Below are positions 54,965-64,000 of a stretch of DNA of 64,000 nucleotides, in pieces. The translations under genes were made by a program, and so were the position numbers. Within the stretch, counting starts at the first letter, position 1; each line of letters begins with the position of its first letter. The notes under the pieces were generated by a model, which made no database searches, was not told where the DNA came from, and worked only from the letters and a program-made list of their open reading frames with translations. Location of the stretch: assembly GCA_944380675.1 (NCBI GenBank), contig CALWIH010000001.1, positions 1 through 64,000 of the forward strand, read 5' to 3'. This DNA comes from an uncultured Clostridia bacterium (GTDB taxonomy: Bacteria; Bacillota; Clostridia; Oscillospirales; Acutalibacteraceae).

Positions 54965-56031
54965 TGCGCCACGCGAACGCGGCTGTTTTCGTGCCGCACA
55001 ACGGCTGCCCGCACCGGTGCAGCTTCTGCAACCAGAATACCATTTCCGGGTGCGCCGCGCAGCCGGGGGCGGAGGACGTCCGGGCGGCGGCGCGCCGCGC
55101 CGAGGAGACGCTGCCGCCCGGCGTCCCGGCGGAATTCGCCTTTTTCGGCGGCAGCTTCACGGCGATCGGCCGCGCCTACATGACGGAGCTTCTCGACGCC
55201 GTGCAGCCCTGGCTCCGCAAGGGCGTTTTCACCGGGATCCGCTGCTCGACCCGGCCCGACTGCGTTGACGCGGAGCTCCTTTCATTTCTGAAGGAGCGCG
55301 GCGTGAAGGCGGTTGAGCTCGGCGCGCAGAGCATGGACGACGCGGTGCTCGCGAAAAACGGGCGCGGCCATACGGCGGCGGACGTGGAGCGCGCCTCCCG
55401 CCTGATCCGCGAGGCCGGGCTTTCCCTCGGCCTGCAGATGATGACGGGCCTGCCCGGCGACACGGCGGCGGGCGCGTGGGAGACGGCGCGCCGCCTGGCG
55501 GCGCTTTCCCCCGACACGATGCGCATTTACCCGGCGATCGTCCTGCCCGGGACGGCGATGGCCGCGTGGTACCGCGAGGGAAGCTACCGGCCGATGGAGC
55601 TTGATGAGGCGGTCGGCCTTTGCGCCGGCCTCCTCGATTTCTTTGAACAGAGGGGCGTGCGGGTGATCCGCGTCGGCCTGCACAGCTCGCCGGAGCTTGA
55701 GCGCGAACGGCTCGCGGGGCCGTATCACCCGGCGTTCCGCGAGCTGTGTTTGAGCCGCCTGTTTCTCCGGCGGATGGAGGAGGCGGCGTCCCGCTTTCCG
55801 GCGGGCGCGGCGCTCGCCTTTCTCGTCTGCCCGCGCGACTTGTCCGCCGTCCTCGGGCAGAAGCGGGCGAATCTCGAGGCGCTGCGGCGCGATGGAGTAA
55901 ACGCCTGCGTGCGCCCGGACGAATCGGTGCCGCGCGGCGCGTTCGCCGTGCGCGCCGGGGAGGACCGCGTCCTCTTTTCGCCCGGGGGACGGATGGATGT
56001 ACAGAAGGAGGGACCGGCTGTTTGCGATTAA
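54964..56031 (+). CDS. Radical SAM protein, Elp3-like
   Basis: A 355-residue radical SAM protein. It opens with VPHNGCPHRCSFCNQNTISG, whose CxxxCxxC binds the [4Fe-4S] cluster, then EFAFFGGSFTAIG, VELGAQSMDDAVL and SLGLQMMTGLPGDT. The family is related to the radical SAM part of Elp3, but no acetyltransferase domain is present. It is found between rnc and smc in many clostridia, so it is a stable part of this operon, yet its substrate is unknown. It overlaps rnc by one base and contains the smc start. Confidence 0.88.
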   Translation: MRHANAAVFVPHNGCPHRCSFCNQNTISGCAAQPGAEDVRAAARRAEETLPPGVPAEFAFFGGSFTAIGRAYMTELLDAVQPWLRKGVFTGIRCSTRPDCVDAELLSFLKERGVKAVELGAQSMDDAVLAKNGRGHTAADVERASRLIREAGLSLGLQMMTGLPGDTAAGAWETARRLAALSPDTMRIYPAIVLPGTAMAAWYREGSYRPMELDEAVGLCAGLLDFFEQRGVRVIRVGLHSSPELERERLAGPYHPAFRELCLSRLFLRRMEEAASRFPAGAALAFLVCPRDLSAVLGQKRANLEALRRDGVNACVRPDESVPRGAFAVRAGEDRVLFSPGGRMDVQKEGPAVCD

Positions 56032-59000
56032 AATCTCTCGAGCTTCAGGGCTTTAAAACCTTTCCCGACAAGACGACGCTCTCGTTCGACACCGGCGTGA
56101 CAGCCGTCGTCGGCCCGAACGGCAGCGGAAAAAGCAATATCTCCGACGCGATCCGCTGGGTGTTGGGGGAGCAGTCCGCCAAGACGCTCCGCTGCGCCCG
56201 CATGGAGGGCCTGATCTTCAACGGTACGCCGAGCCGGAAGGCGCAGGGCTTCGCCGAGGTCACGCTCACCATCGACAACAGCGACCGCGGCCTGAATTTT
56301 GACAGCGACGAGGTCGCCGTGACCCGCCGCTATTACCGCTCCGGCGAGAGCGAATATCTGCTCAACCGCGCCGCTGTGCGGCTGCGCGACGTCACGGAGC
56401 TGTTTCTCGACACCGGCCTCGGCCGCGACGGCTACTCGATGATAGGGCAGGGCCGCATCGACGCCATCGTCGCCGCCCGCAGCGAGGACAGGCGCGAGAT
56501 CTTCGAGGAGGCTGCGGGCATTTCGCGCTTCCGCTACCGCAAGGAGGAGTCGGAGCACCGCCTCGCCCGCGCGGAGGAGAACCTGCTGCGCCTGCGCGAC
56601 ATCCTCTCCGAGCTCGAGGAGCGCATCGGCCCTTTGAAGGAGCAGTCCGAGAAGGCGGCGCAGTTCCTCGCGCTGTCCGGCGAAAAGCGGACGCTCGAGA
56701 TCGGCCTGTGGCTCGACACGCTCGAGCGCTCGGGACGCGTCCTGCGCGAGCACGAGGACAAGCTGATCGTCGAGCGCAGCCAGTATGAGGACGCCTCGGC
56801 CGCGATTGAGGCTGTCGAGGCCGAGATCGACGAGCTGTTCCGCCGCAGCGCCGCCTGCACCGCCCGCGCGGACGAGCTGCGCCAGGAGAGCGCCCGCCTC
56901 GAGGAGGCCGCCGCCCGCAAGGACGGCGAGATTTCCGTTCTCGAGAACGACATCCTCCACGCGAACGAGAACATCGCCCGCATCGGCCGCGAGCTGGAGG
57001 AGGCGGCCCGGTCCGGAAAGGGGACGGACGACGAGATCGCCGGAAAGCAGCTCGCGATTCAGAAGAAAAATGAAGAAAAAGCCGCCGCTGAGGAGGAGGA
57101 GGCCGCGCTGCTCGCGTCCCTCGATGAGCTGCGCCGCGGCATGGATGAGGTCAGCGGCCGGATTGCCGATTTGACGCGCGCCATCGCCGACCGGACAGCC
57201 GTCTCCACCGAGGCGCGCGTCGCCGCCGGGACGGCGGCCTCCTCCGCCGAGGAGCTGCGCCTGCGCCGGGAAGCCGCGCAGGCGAGCCGCCGGGACAAGG
57301 AGGAGCGCCGCGCCGCGCTCGAGCAGGAGCGAGAGGACTGCGCCCGCCTGCTCGCGGAGACGAGGACGAACATCGAGTCGCTCAAAAACGCCGTGCGCGG
57401 CAGAGAGCTCCGCCTCGAGAGCCGCCGGAAGAAGGCGGAGGAGGCGCGCAAAAAGCGCGACGCGATTCATCTCGACACGCAGGAGCGTGAGCGCCGCGCC
57501 GCCCTGCTCGAGGATCTCGAGCGGAACATGGAGGGTTTTTCGCAGAGCGTCAAGACGGTCATGCGCGAGACGAAGCGCGGCGCGCTCGGCGGCGTCCACG
57601 GCCCCGTGTCACGGCTGCTGCAGGTGCCGCCGCAGTACGCCGTCGCGATTGAGACGGCGCTCGGCGCGGCGATGCAGAACATCGTCGTGAGCACGGAGCG
57701 CGACGCGAAGCTCGCCATCGGCCTGCTCAAGCAGCGCGACGCGGGCCGCGCCACCTTCCTGCCCATTTCCACGATCCGCGGCTCCGTGCTGCAGGAGAAG
57801 GGGCTCGACGAGTGCGCCGGCTTCGTCGGGATTGCCGGGTCGCTGTGCGGCTGCAAGCCGGAGTACGAGGGGATTCTCCGCTCGCTCCTCGGGCGCATCG
57901 CCGTCGCAGAGGATCTCGACAGCGCCGTCGCCATCGCGAAGCGGTTCTCGTACCGCTTCCGCGTCGTCACGCTCGACGGCCAGGTCGTCAACGCGGGCGG
58001 TTCCCTGACGGGCGGCTCGCTCGCGAGAAATTCCGGCCTTCTGAGCCGCCGTGCCGAGATCGACCGCCTCCGCGCGGAGGCCGCCCGGCTCGCCGCGGAG
58101 ACGGAGCAGGCCGAAAAGCAGTGGAAGGCGCTGCAGGAGGAGGCCGCGCGCGAGGAGGCGGAGCTCACCGCCGTGCGCGCCGGGCTCTCCACCGCTCAGG
58201 AGGATGCCGTCCGCTTTGAGGCGGCGGAAAGGAGCGCCGTTTCCGCGCTCGAGAGCCTTGCGCTCGACGAGGAATCGCTGCGCCGCGAGGACGAGGAGGC
58301 CACCCGCCGCCTGGACGAGCTTTCCCGCGCGCAGCGCGAGGCGGAGGAGAAGGCCGCCGCGGCCGCCGCGGAGATCGCCGTCCTCGAGGATAAGCTCGGG
58401 GCCATCCATGCCGACCGCGACGAGAATACCCGCCGCTCCGACGAGCTGACGGAACGCCTGCAGGCGAGCCGGATGCGCATCCTCGAGCTGAGCAAGGACG
58501 TTTCCGCCCTCGAGGCCATGAAGGAGGAGCTGGAGCGCCGCCGCGCCGGTCACGAGGACAAGGCCGAAGCGCTGCGCGCCGAAAAGCGCGCCGTCGAGGA
58601 ATCCCTCTCCGGGATTCGCGAGCGGATCGAGAGCATCCGCCTCGAGGCCGAGAGCCTGCGCCGCGACGCGAAGGCTGCCGCCAAAGGCGCCGAGAACGTC
58701 AACACGGAGCGCATGGAGCTTGAACAGAAGACAACCGTGCTGCGCACCCGCGAAAAGGAGAAGTCCGCGGAGCGCGAGAAGGCGGGACACGAGGTCGCGC
58801 GACTTGAGGAGCGCCGCGACAGCCTTCAGAAGGAGTACGACGAAATCACCTCCCGCCTCTGGGAGGAGTATGAGCTTACCCGCCGCGAGGCGGAGGAGAC
58901 CTGTCAGAAGCCGGACGATCCGCAGCAGTCGCGCCGCCGTCTCGCGGAGATCAAGACGAAGATCAAAGCGCTCGGCTCCGTCAACGTGGCGGCGATCGAG

Positions 59001-59600
59001 GAGTACAAGGAGGTCAGCGGCCGGTATGAGTTCCTCTCGGCGCAGGTCGCCGACGTCGAGCAGAGCCGCGACAGCCTCCGCCGCCTGATTGCCGATCTGA
59101 CGAAGCAGATGAAGGAGCTGTTCCTCGACCGCTTCGCCGAGATCTCCCGCCGTTTTACCGAGGTGTTCCGCGAGCTGTTCGGCGGCGGCACGGCGGAGCT
59201 TTCGCTCAGCGACCCCGAGGACGTGCTCGGCAGCGGCATCGACGTCTCCGTCCAGCCGCCCGGCAAGATCGTCAACAACCTCGAGAGCCTCTCGGGCGGC
59301 GAGAAGGCGCTCGTCGCCATCGCGCTCTACTTCGCCATCATGAAGGTCAACCCGCCGCCGTTCTGCGTTCTCGACGAGATCGAGGCCGCGCTGGACGACG
59401 TGAACGTGACGCGCTTCGCCGCCTACCTGCGGCGCATGAACCAGCGCACGCAGTTCATCGCCATCACGCACCGCCGCGGCACGATGGAGGAGGCGGACGT
59501 GCTCTACGGCGTCACAATGCAGGACGAGGGCGTCTCCAAGCTGTTAAAAATGTCGGCCTCGGAGATCGAGAGCCATCTGCTCACGCAGAAGAACGCCTGA
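56022..59600 (+). CDS. smc: Chromosome segregation protein SMC
   Basis: An 1192-residue condensin ATPase. Walker A GPNGSGKSNISDAIRW lies near residues 32-47; two long coiled coils flank a hinge (about residues 510-660, GGVHGPVSRLLQVPPQYAVAIETALG to VVTLDGQVVNAGGSLTGGS). The C-terminal head has LSGGEKALVAIALYFA and Walker B FCVLDEIEAALDD. The start is TTG at 56022 (LRLKSLELQGFKTF), about ten bases after GGAGG and inside the end of the radical SAM gene. Last gene of the topA-to-smc group. Confidence 0.96.
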   Translation: MRLKSLELQGFKTFPDKTTLSFDTGVTAVVGPNGSGKSNISDAIRWVLGEQSAKTLRCARMEGLIFNGTPSRKAQGFAEVTLTIDNSDRGLNFDSDEVAVTRRYYRSGESEYLLNRAAVRLRDVTELFLDTGLGRDGYSMIGQGRIDAIVAARSEDRREIFEEAAGISRFRYRKEESEHRLARAEENLLRLRDILSELEERIGPLKEQSEKAAQFLALSGEKRTLEIGLWLDTLERSGRVLREHEDKLIVERSQYEDASAAIEAVEAEIDELFRRSAACTARADELRQESARLEEAAARKDGEISVLENDILHANENIARIGRELEEAARSGKGTDDEIAGKQLAIQKKNEEKAAAEEEEAALLASLDELRRGMDEVSGRIADLTRAIADRTAVSTEARVAAGTAASSAEELRLRREAAQASRRDKEERRAALEQEREDCARLLAETRTNIESLKNAVRGRELRLESRRKKAEEARKKRDAIHLDTQERERRAALLEDLERNMEGFSQSVKTVMRETKRGALGGVHGPVSRLLQVPPQYAVAIETALGAAMQNIVVSTERDAKLAIGLLKQRDAGRATFLPISTIRGSVLQEKGLDECAGFVGIAGSLCGCKPEYEGILRSLLGRIAVAEDLDSAVAIAKRFSYRFRVVTLDGQVVNAGGSLTGGSLARNSGLLSRRAEIDRLRAEAARLAAETEQAEKQWKALQEEAAREEAELTAVRAGLSTAQEDAVRFEAAERSAVSALESLALDEESLRREDEEATRRLDELSRAQREAEEKAAAAAAEIAVLEDKLGAIHADRDENTRRSDELTERLQASRMRILELSKDVSALEAMKEELERRRAGHEDKAEALRAEKRAVEESLSGIRERIESIRLEAESLRRDAKAAAKGAENVNTERMELEQKTTVLRTREKEKSAEREKAGHEVARLEERRDSLQKEYDEITSRLWEEYELTRREAEETCQKPDDPQQSRRRLAEIKTKIKALGSVNVAAIEEYKEVSGRYEFLSAQVADVEQSRDSLRRLIADLTKQMKELFLDRFAEISRRFTEVFRELFGGGTAELSLSDPEDVLGSGIDVSVQPPGKIVNNLESLSGGEKALVAIALYFAIMKVNPPPFCVLDEIEAALDDVNVTRFAAYLRRMNQRTQFIAITHRRGTMEEADVLYGVTMQDEGVSKLLKMSASEIESHLLTQKNA

Positions 59601-59618
59601 CCCTCTGACGCCAAAGCC

Positions 59619-59647
59619 TTGACGCGGGGGCGCTTCGGCAGTACAAT
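59619..59647 (+). promoter_or_regulatory. SigA-type promoter of the ftsY-leuS group
   Basis: TTGACG (59619-59624), 17 bases, TACAAT (59642-59647). An eight-base-pair hairpin (59665-59672 with 59677-59684) lies in the leader before ftsY. Confidence 0.78.
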
Positions 59648-59718
59648 AATAAAGATAGCGTATCCGCGCCGGAGTCCCGGCGCGGCGCGCTGATATTCTT
59701 CCGAACAGGGAGGCTTAT

Positions 59719-60630
59719 ATGGGACTTTTTTCTAAAATCAAGGAAGGACTCAAGAAGACGAGGGAGAACGTAAGCTCCTCGATTGAGAAGATGCTCCATT
59801 CCTTTCAGAAGATTGACGACGAGCTGTTCGAGGAGCTCGAGGAACTGCTCGTCCTGGGGGACGTCGGCGTGCCGACGGCGGAGCGCATCTGCGAGGAGTG
59901 CCGCCGCCAGGTCAGGGAGCGCCGCATCTCGCAGCCGGAGGAGATCTACGATCTGATCCGCGAGATCACCGCCGACATGATGCGCGGCGGGGAAGCGCTC
60001 GACGTCTCCACGAAGCCGTCCGTCATTCTCGTCATCGGCGTCAACGGCGTCGGCAAGACGACGACGATCGGCAAGCTCGCGCACCGCCTGAAAAGCGACG
60101 GCAAGCGCGTGATCCTCGCCGCCGCCGATACCTTCCGCGCCGCCGCGATCGAGCAGCTCGAGGTCTGGGCGGAGCGCAGCGGCTGCGAGCTCATCAAGCA
60201 GGCGGAGGGCAGCGATCCGGCGAGCGTCGTGTTCGACGCCATCGCCGCCGCGAAGGCGCGGGGCGCGGACGTCGTCATAGCCGATACGGCGGGACGCCTC
60301 CACAACAAGAAGAATCTGATGGCGGAGCTTGCCAAAATCAACCGCATCATCGACCGCGAGCTTCCCGGCGCCGCGAAGGAGGTTCTCCTCGTGCTCGACG
60401 CCGCCACCGGCCAGAACGCCGTGAACCAGGCGCGCGAGTTCAAGAACGCGGCCGACATCACCGGCATCGTCCTCACGAAGCTCGACGGCACGCCGAAGGG
60501 CGGCGTCGTCATCGCGATCCGCGAGGATCTCAAAATCCCGGTCAAGTTCATCGGCGTCGGCGAGCAGCTCGACGATCTGCAGCCCTTCGACGCCGACGAG
60601 TTTGCGCGGGCTCTGTTTGAACAGGAATAA
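59719..60630 (+). CDS. ftsY: Signal recognition particle receptor FtsY
   Basis: A 303-residue SRP receptor GTPase that docks ribosome-SRP complexes at the membrane. It lacks the long acidic A domain, as in many Firmicutes, and begins with a short amphipathic N-terminus (MGLFSKIKEGLKKTRENV). GTPase motifs: GVNGVGKTTTIGKLA (G1), AADTFRAAAIEQL, ADTAGRLHNKKNLM (G3), TKLDGTPKGGV (G4) and FIGVGEQLDDLQPFD. smc-ftsY neighbourhood is standard. GGGAGG stands six bases before the ATG. Confidence 0.95.
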   Translation: MGLFSKIKEGLKKTRENVSSSIEKMLHSFQKIDDELFEELEELLVLGDVGVPTAERICEECRRQVRERRISQPEEIYDLIREITADMMRGGEALDVSTKPSVILVIGVNGVGKTTTIGKLAHRLKSDGKRVILAAADTFRAAAIEQLEVWAERSGCELIKQAEGSDPASVVFDAIAAAKARGADVVIADTAGRLHNKKNLMAELAKINRIIDRELPGAAKEVLLVLDAATGQNAVNQAREFKNAADITGIVLTKLDGTPKGGVVIAIREDLKIPVKFIGVGEQLDDLQPFDADEFARALFEQE

Positions 60631-60644
60631 AGGAGAGAGTTTTT

Positions 60645-61229
60645 TTGGAAACTTTTATCATGGCGACTCATAACCGGCACAAGGTGCGGGAGCTCCAGCG
60701 CATTCTCGCGCCGCTCGGGATCGAGGTTGCGACCGCCGAGCTGCCGGAGGTGGAGGAAACGGGAACCACCTTTGAGGAAAACGCGGAGATTAAAGCCCGC
60801 TCCGCCTGCAGGGCGACGGGTCTGCCGAGCGTGGCGGACGACTCCGGCATCGTCGTCGACGCCCTGGGCGGCGCGCCCGGCGTCTACTCCGCCCGGTACG
60901 CCGGGCCGGACGCGACGGACGAGGAGAGAAACCGCAAGCTTCTCGAGGAGCTGCGCGGCGTGCCGGATGAGAAGCGCACGGCGCGCTTCGTCAGCGCCGT
61001 CTGCTGCGCCTTCCCGGACGGGGAGGCGATCACCGTGACGGGCGTCTGCGAGGGGCGCGTCGCCTACCTGCCGAGCGGCAGCGGCGGCTTCGGGTACGAT
61101 CCGATTTTCCTCGTCGGAAAGAAGACGTACGCCGAGCTGACGCCCTCCGAGAAGGACGCCGTCAGCCACAGAGGAAAGGCGCTCCGCCTGCTGGCCGCCC
61201 GCCTGCAGGAGCGCGCGAAACAGAATTGA
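60645..61229 (+). CDS. rdgB: XTP/dITP diphosphatase
   Basis: A 194-residue Ham1/RdgB-family pyrophosphatase that removes dITP and XTP from the nucleotide pool. Conserved: IMATHNRHKVRELQRIL, SVADDSGIVVDALGGAPGVYSARYAG and GSGGFGYDPIFLV. TTG at 60645 is chosen as start, eight bases after AGGAGA; the ATG five codons later is an alternative with a poorer distance. Confidence 0.94.
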   Translation: METFIMATHNRHKVRELQRILAPLGIEVATAELPEVEETGTTFEENAEIKARSACRATGLPSVADDSGIVVDALGGAPGVYSARYAGPDATDEERNRKLLEELRGVPDEKRTARFVSAVCCAFPDGEAITVTGVCEGRVAYLPSGSGGFGYDPIFLVGKKTYAELTPSEKDAVSHRGKALRLLAARLQERAKQN

Positions 61230-61245
61230 CGAAAGAGGTACATTT

Positions 61246-61557
61246 ATGCTTACGAGTAAACAGCGCGCATACCTGCGCTCCCTCGCGGTCGACCTGGACA
61301 CGATCCTGATGGTCGGCAAGTCCGGCATCGGCCCGGAGCTGACGAAGCAGGCGGACGACGCCCTCGAGGCCCGCGAGCTCATCAAGGGCAAGGTGCTCGT
61401 CGAGACGAGTCCCGTCTCGCCGCGCGAGGCCGCCGAGGCGCTCGCCTCGGCTACCTCCTCCGAGGTCGTGCAGGTGATCGGCTCGAAGTTCGTCCTTTTC
61501 CGCCAGAAGGAGAAGGAATCGAAGTACACGCTGCCGAAGGCGAAGCGCGGGGTGTGA
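61246..61557 (+). CDS. yhbY: YhbY/CRM-domain RNA-binding protein
   Basis: A 103-residue single CRM-domain protein linked to 50S ribosome assembly. Conserved segments: LTSKQRAYLRSLAVDLDTILMVGKSGI (with the GKSG loop), ELIKGKVLV and VQVIGSKFVLFRQ. It lies in the usual place before nadD, four bases apart. Confidence 0.92.
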   Translation: MLTSKQRAYLRSLAVDLDTILMVGKSGIGPELTKQADDALEARELIKGKVLVETSPVSPREAAEALASATSSEVVQVIGSKFVLFRQKEKESKYTLPKAKRGV

Positions 61558-61561
61558 CGGA

Positions 61562-62167
61562 ATGCGGCTGGGCGTATTCGGCGGAACCTTCAATCCGATT
61601 CATCTCGGGCACCTGCACATTGCGCAGGAGTTCGCCCGCCTGCTCTCGCTCGACCGTGTTCTCCTGATTCCCGCCGCCACGCCGCCGCACAAGGCGGCTC
61701 CCGAGCTCGCGGACGCGGCGGATCGCCTCGCCATGTGCCGGCTGGCCGTGCAGGGGCATCCCGTCTGCCGCGTGAGCGACACGGAGCTTCGCCGCGGCGG
61801 AAAGAGCTACACCGCCGACACGCTCGCCGAGCTTTCGGCAGCGTATCGCGGGGACAGGCTGTTCCTCCTCATGGGGGAGGATATGTTTCTCACCCTGCAG
61901 AACTGGCGGCAGCCCGAGCGCATCTGGGGCGCGGCGGAGATCTGCGCCGCGCCGCGCAGCGAGCACGCCGAGCGGGAGATGCGCGCGCAGAAGCAGCGCC
62001 TCGAGTCGCTCGGCGCGGCGGTACACCTCTGTCCCATCGAGTTTCTGCCGCTCTCCTCGACGATGGTGCGCCGCGCCGCGCGGGAAGGGCAGAGCCTCGC
62101 CGGCATGGTGCCGCCGCCGGTCGAGCGCTATATCCGGGAGAAGGGGCTGTATGCTCCCGCCCCGTGA
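61562..62167 (+). CDS. nadD: Nicotinate-nucleotide adenylyltransferase
   Basis: A 201-residue enzyme joining nicotinate mononucleotide and ATP in NAD synthesis. The nucleotidyltransferase motif is GVFGGTFNPIHLGHLHIA (about residues 4-21), with RGGKSYTADTL and a C-terminal PLSSTMVRRAAREGQSLAGMVPPPVERYI, equivalent to the SSTxIR motif. yqeK follows. Confidence 0.95.
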   Translation: MRLGVFGGTFNPIHLGHLHIAQEFARLLSLDRVLLIPAATPPHKAAPELADAADRLAMCRLAVQGHPVCRVSDTELRRGGKSYTADTLAELSAAYRGDRLFLLMGEDMFLTLQNWRQPERIWGAAEICAAPRSEHAEREMRAQKQRLESLGAAVHLCPIEFLPLSSTMVRRAAREGQSLAGMVPPPVERYIREKGLYAPAP

Positions 62168-62192
62168 CAGCAAAGAAGAAGGGGGCTTCATT

Positions 62193-62780
62193 ATGACGGT
62201 TCAGGAAGCAAAGGCGCTCATCCGCCCGATGCTCGACGAAAAGCGCTACCACCATTCCATGTGCGTCGCGAAGGAGGCGGTTCGCCTCGCGAAGCGCTTC
62301 GGCGCGGACCCGGAAAAGGCCGAGCTCGCGGGAATCCTGCACGATATCGTCAAGCAGATTCCGGCGGAGAAGCAATTGCAAATGCTGGACGGGTTTGCTA
62401 TAATACTAACGGAAACGGAGCGGAAAAGCCGGAAGATCTGGCACGCCATCCTCGGCGCCGCCTATCTCGAGCGGGAATGCGGCGTGACCGACCCCGAGCT
62501 CCTCAGCGCGGTGCGCTGGCACACGACGGGGAAGGCCGGGATGACGCTCCTCGATCGGATCGTCTTCACGGCGGATTTCGTGTCGGAGGACAGGGAGTAC
62601 AAGGGCGTCGAAAAGCTCCGCCGCCTCGCGGAAAAGGATCTGAACGCCGCCATGCTGGAAGGTACGGCCTTCACCATCGCCGATCTGGCCTCCCACGAGG
62701 CGCTGATCCATCCCGATACCGTTTCCCTCTACAACAGCCTCCTCCTCGAGCGGGAGAAGGCCGCGAAAGCCGAAAAATAA
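62193..62780 (+). CDS. yqeK: HD-domain Ap4A hydrolase YqeK
   Basis: A 195-residue HD-domain phosphohydrolase; family members split Ap4A symmetrically to ADP. Metal residues are in YHHSMCVAKEAVRLAKRFG, LAGILHDIVKQIP, WHAILGAAYL and VRWHTTGKAGM, then ADFVSEDREY. The ATG at 62193 lies shortly after GGGGG; a longer reading overlaps nadD. Standard nadD-yqeK-rsfS order. Confidence 0.92.
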   Translation: MTVQEAKALIRPMLDEKRYHHSMCVAKEAVRLAKRFGADPEKAELAGILHDIVKQIPAEKQLQMLDGFAIILTETERKSRKIWHAILGAAYLERECGVTDPELLSAVRWHTTGKAGMTLLDRIVFTADFVSEDREYKGVEKLRRLAEKDLNAAMLEGTAFTIADLASHEALIHPDTVSLYNSLLLEREKAAKAEK

Positions 62781-62798
62781 CAGACAGGGAGAGAGAAT

Positions 62799-63155
62799 AT
62801 GGAGGCCAAGGCACTGGCGATTACCGCCGCGCAGATTTTGGACGCAAAGAAGGCCGATCAGGTTCGCCTGATCGATATTTCGCAGATTTCCACGCTGGGG
62901 GACTACTTTGTGCTGGCGACCGGTACGAGCGGCACGCACGTCAAGGCCCTGGCGGACGAGCTTGAGTATCAGCTCAAGGAGAAGGGAGTCCCCGCGGGCC
63001 GCGTGGAGGGCTACCGCTCCAACTCCTGGATTCTGCTCGACTACGAGTCGGTGATCATCCACATCTTCACCCCGGAGGCGCGCGCCTTCTACGATCTCGA
63101 CCGCCTGTGGCAGGACGGGATCCCCGTCGACCCGGCGGAATACCTCACAAAATAA
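62799..63155 (+). CDS. rsfS: Ribosome silencing factor RsfS
   Basis: A 118-residue Iojap-family protein that binds L14 and blocks joining of ribosomal subunits when nutrients are short. It shows ISTLGDYFVLATGTSGTHVKALADEL, RVEGYRSNSWILLDYESVIIHIFTPEARAFYDLDRLW. AGGGAGAGAG precedes the ATG. leuS follows after 40 bases. Confidence 0.95.
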   Translation: MEAKALAITAAQILDAKKADQVRLIDISQISTLGDYFVLATGTSGTHVKALADELEYQLKEKGVPAGRVEGYRSNSWILLDYESVIIHIFTPEARAFYDLDRLWQDGIPVDPAEYLTK

Positions 63156-63195
63156 CAGCGTCAGCTGATTTTATCACAGTAGGAGCGACAGCAGC

Positions 63196-64000
63196 ATGAA
63201 GTGTGAAAAGTACGACCATAAGCTTCTGGAAAAGAAATGGCAGGACAGATGGGAGGAGGCCGGCGTCTACCACGCCGAAAACTCCTTCGATAAGCCGAAA
63301 TTCTACGCCCTCGTCGAGTTCCCCTACCCGTCCGGGCAGGGCCTGCACGTCGGCCATCCGCGCCCGTACACGGCGCTCGACATCGTGGCGAGAAAGCGCC
63401 GCATGGAGGGCTACAACGTCCTGTACCCGATCGGCTGGGACGCCTTCGGCCTGCCGACGGAGAACTACGCCATCAAGAACCATGTCCATCCCGCCGAGGT
63501 GACGAAGAAGAACGTCGCTCGCTTCAAACAGCAGATCCAGTCCCTCGGTATCTCCTTTGACTGGTCCCGCGAGATCAACACCACCGATCCCGACTACTAC
63601 AAGTGGACGCAGTGGATCTTCCTGCAGCTGTTCAAGCACGGCCTTGCCTACAAGAAGGAGATGGCTGTCAACTGGTGCACGTCCTGCAAGTGCGTCCTCG
63701 CGAACGAGGAGGTCGTCGACGGCGTCTGCGAGCGCTGCGGCGCGCCCGTCGTTCACAAGGTCAAGTCCCAGTGGATGCTCAAGATCACCGAGTACGCGGA
63801 TCGCCTCATCAACGATCTCGACCTCGTCGACTATCCGGATCGCGTCAAGGCGCAGCAGAAGAACTGGATCGGCCGCTCCACCGGCGCGGAGGTCGACTTC
63901 ACCGCCACGACGGGCGACAAGCTCACCATCTTCACTACCCGCCCCGACACGCTGTACGGCGTGACGTACATGGTTCTCTCCCCGGAGCACGCGCTGCTCG
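63196..64000 (+). CDS. leuS: Leucyl-tRNA synthetase (N-terminal part)
   Basis: The first 268 codons of a class I aminoacyl-tRNA synthetase, cut by the window end. [19 protein letters not shown], the HIGH motif [21 protein letters not shown], the [13 protein letters not shown] segment, a zinc-site [23 protein letters not shown], and the start of the editing domain ([16 protein letters not shown]) are all present. The 40-base gap before it is too short for a T-box leader, so it is probably read through from the ftsY group. Confidence 0.95.
   Translation, partial: MKCEKYDHKLLEKKWQDRWEEAGVYHAENSFDKPKFYALVEFPYPSGQGLHVGHPRPYTALDIVARKRRMEGYNVLYPIGWDAFGLPTENYAIKNHVHPAEVTKKNVARFKQQIQSLGISFDWSREINTTDPDYYKWTQWIFLQLFKHGLAYKKEMAVNWCTSCKCVLANEEVVDGVCERCGAPVVHKVKSQWMLKITEYADRLINDLDLVDYPDRVKAQQKNWIGRSTGAEVDFTATTGDKLTIFTTRPDTLYGVTYMVLSPEHALL

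Noticed and set aside
63156-63195. T-box leader before leuS
   Set aside because: The gap is only 40 bases, far too short, and holds no terminator.

Overview
The window is a stretch of chromosome from a GC-rich, endospore-forming member of the Clostridia (Firmicutes/Bacillota). Sporulation genes (spoIIR, spmA, spmB), an AddAB recombination nuclease, a split two-subunit transketolase, a bacterial V/A-type ATPase, AbrB and PepV proteins and classical SigA-type promoters all point that way. The high GC content together with the V-type ATPase suggests an Oscillospiraceae/Ruminococcaceae-like gut lineage. That family placement is inference; no rRNA gene is present to confirm it.

Layout. 1-5.3 kb: an alpha-galactosidase (GH4) divergent from an AraC regulator, then MYG1-like and DUF1444 genes and a ketopantoate-reductase-like gene. 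5.4-9.9 kb: transketolase N and C subunits, then a DUF4190/DUF2752 membrane pair and a PepV dipeptidase behind one consensus promoter. 9.9-16.5 kb: AbrB, spmAB behind a SigE-like promoter, a GntR-controlled ABC exporter, FtsH, and a MarR/zinc-ribbon pair. 16.5-24 kb: an rRNA methyltransferase with a GNAT protein, polyphosphate:AMP phosphotransferase, GluQRS, a uroporphyrinogen-decarboxylase-like gene broken by two frameshifts, and L-serine dehydratase (sdaAB-sdaAA) behind a structured leader. 24.2-34.8 kb: the nine-gene V-type ATPase operon (order G-C-I-K-F-E-A-B-D) downstream of an ACT/UPF0210 pair, all on the minus strand. 35-39.3 kb: an Lrp/aminotransferase/DUF362-ferredoxin operon, then ispE and spoIIR. 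39.3-46.2 kb: addB-addA. 46.2-49.6 kb: infC-rpmI-rplT with an L20-type leader, then an SpoU rRNA methyltransferase and dprA. 49.8-59.6 kb: topA-trmFO-plsX-rnc-radical SAM-smc, tightly packed. 59.6-64 kb: ftsY-rdgB-yhbY-nadD-yqeK-rsfS-leuS, with leuS cut by the window edge.

How it works together. Most of the window is core information processing (translation initiation, ribosomal proteins, tRNA and rRNA modification, DNA topology, chromosome segregation, protein targeting) plus energy and amino-acid metabolism typical of an anaerobic fermenter (serine deamination, transamination, ion-pumping ATPase, polyphosphate use). Regulation is unusually readable: many promoters have near-consensus boxes with 17-base spacers, several with inverted repeats over the -10 box.

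No CRISPR array, insertion sequence, prophage, rRNA or tRNA gene was seen, and no gene-free stretch exceeds about 290 bases. I did not find a clearly new multi-gene system. The best candidates for undescribed biology are the structured leader before the serine dehydratase operon, the Tyr/Gln-rich DUF4190 plus DUF2752 pair, and the small unknown protein that opens the serine dehydratase operon.
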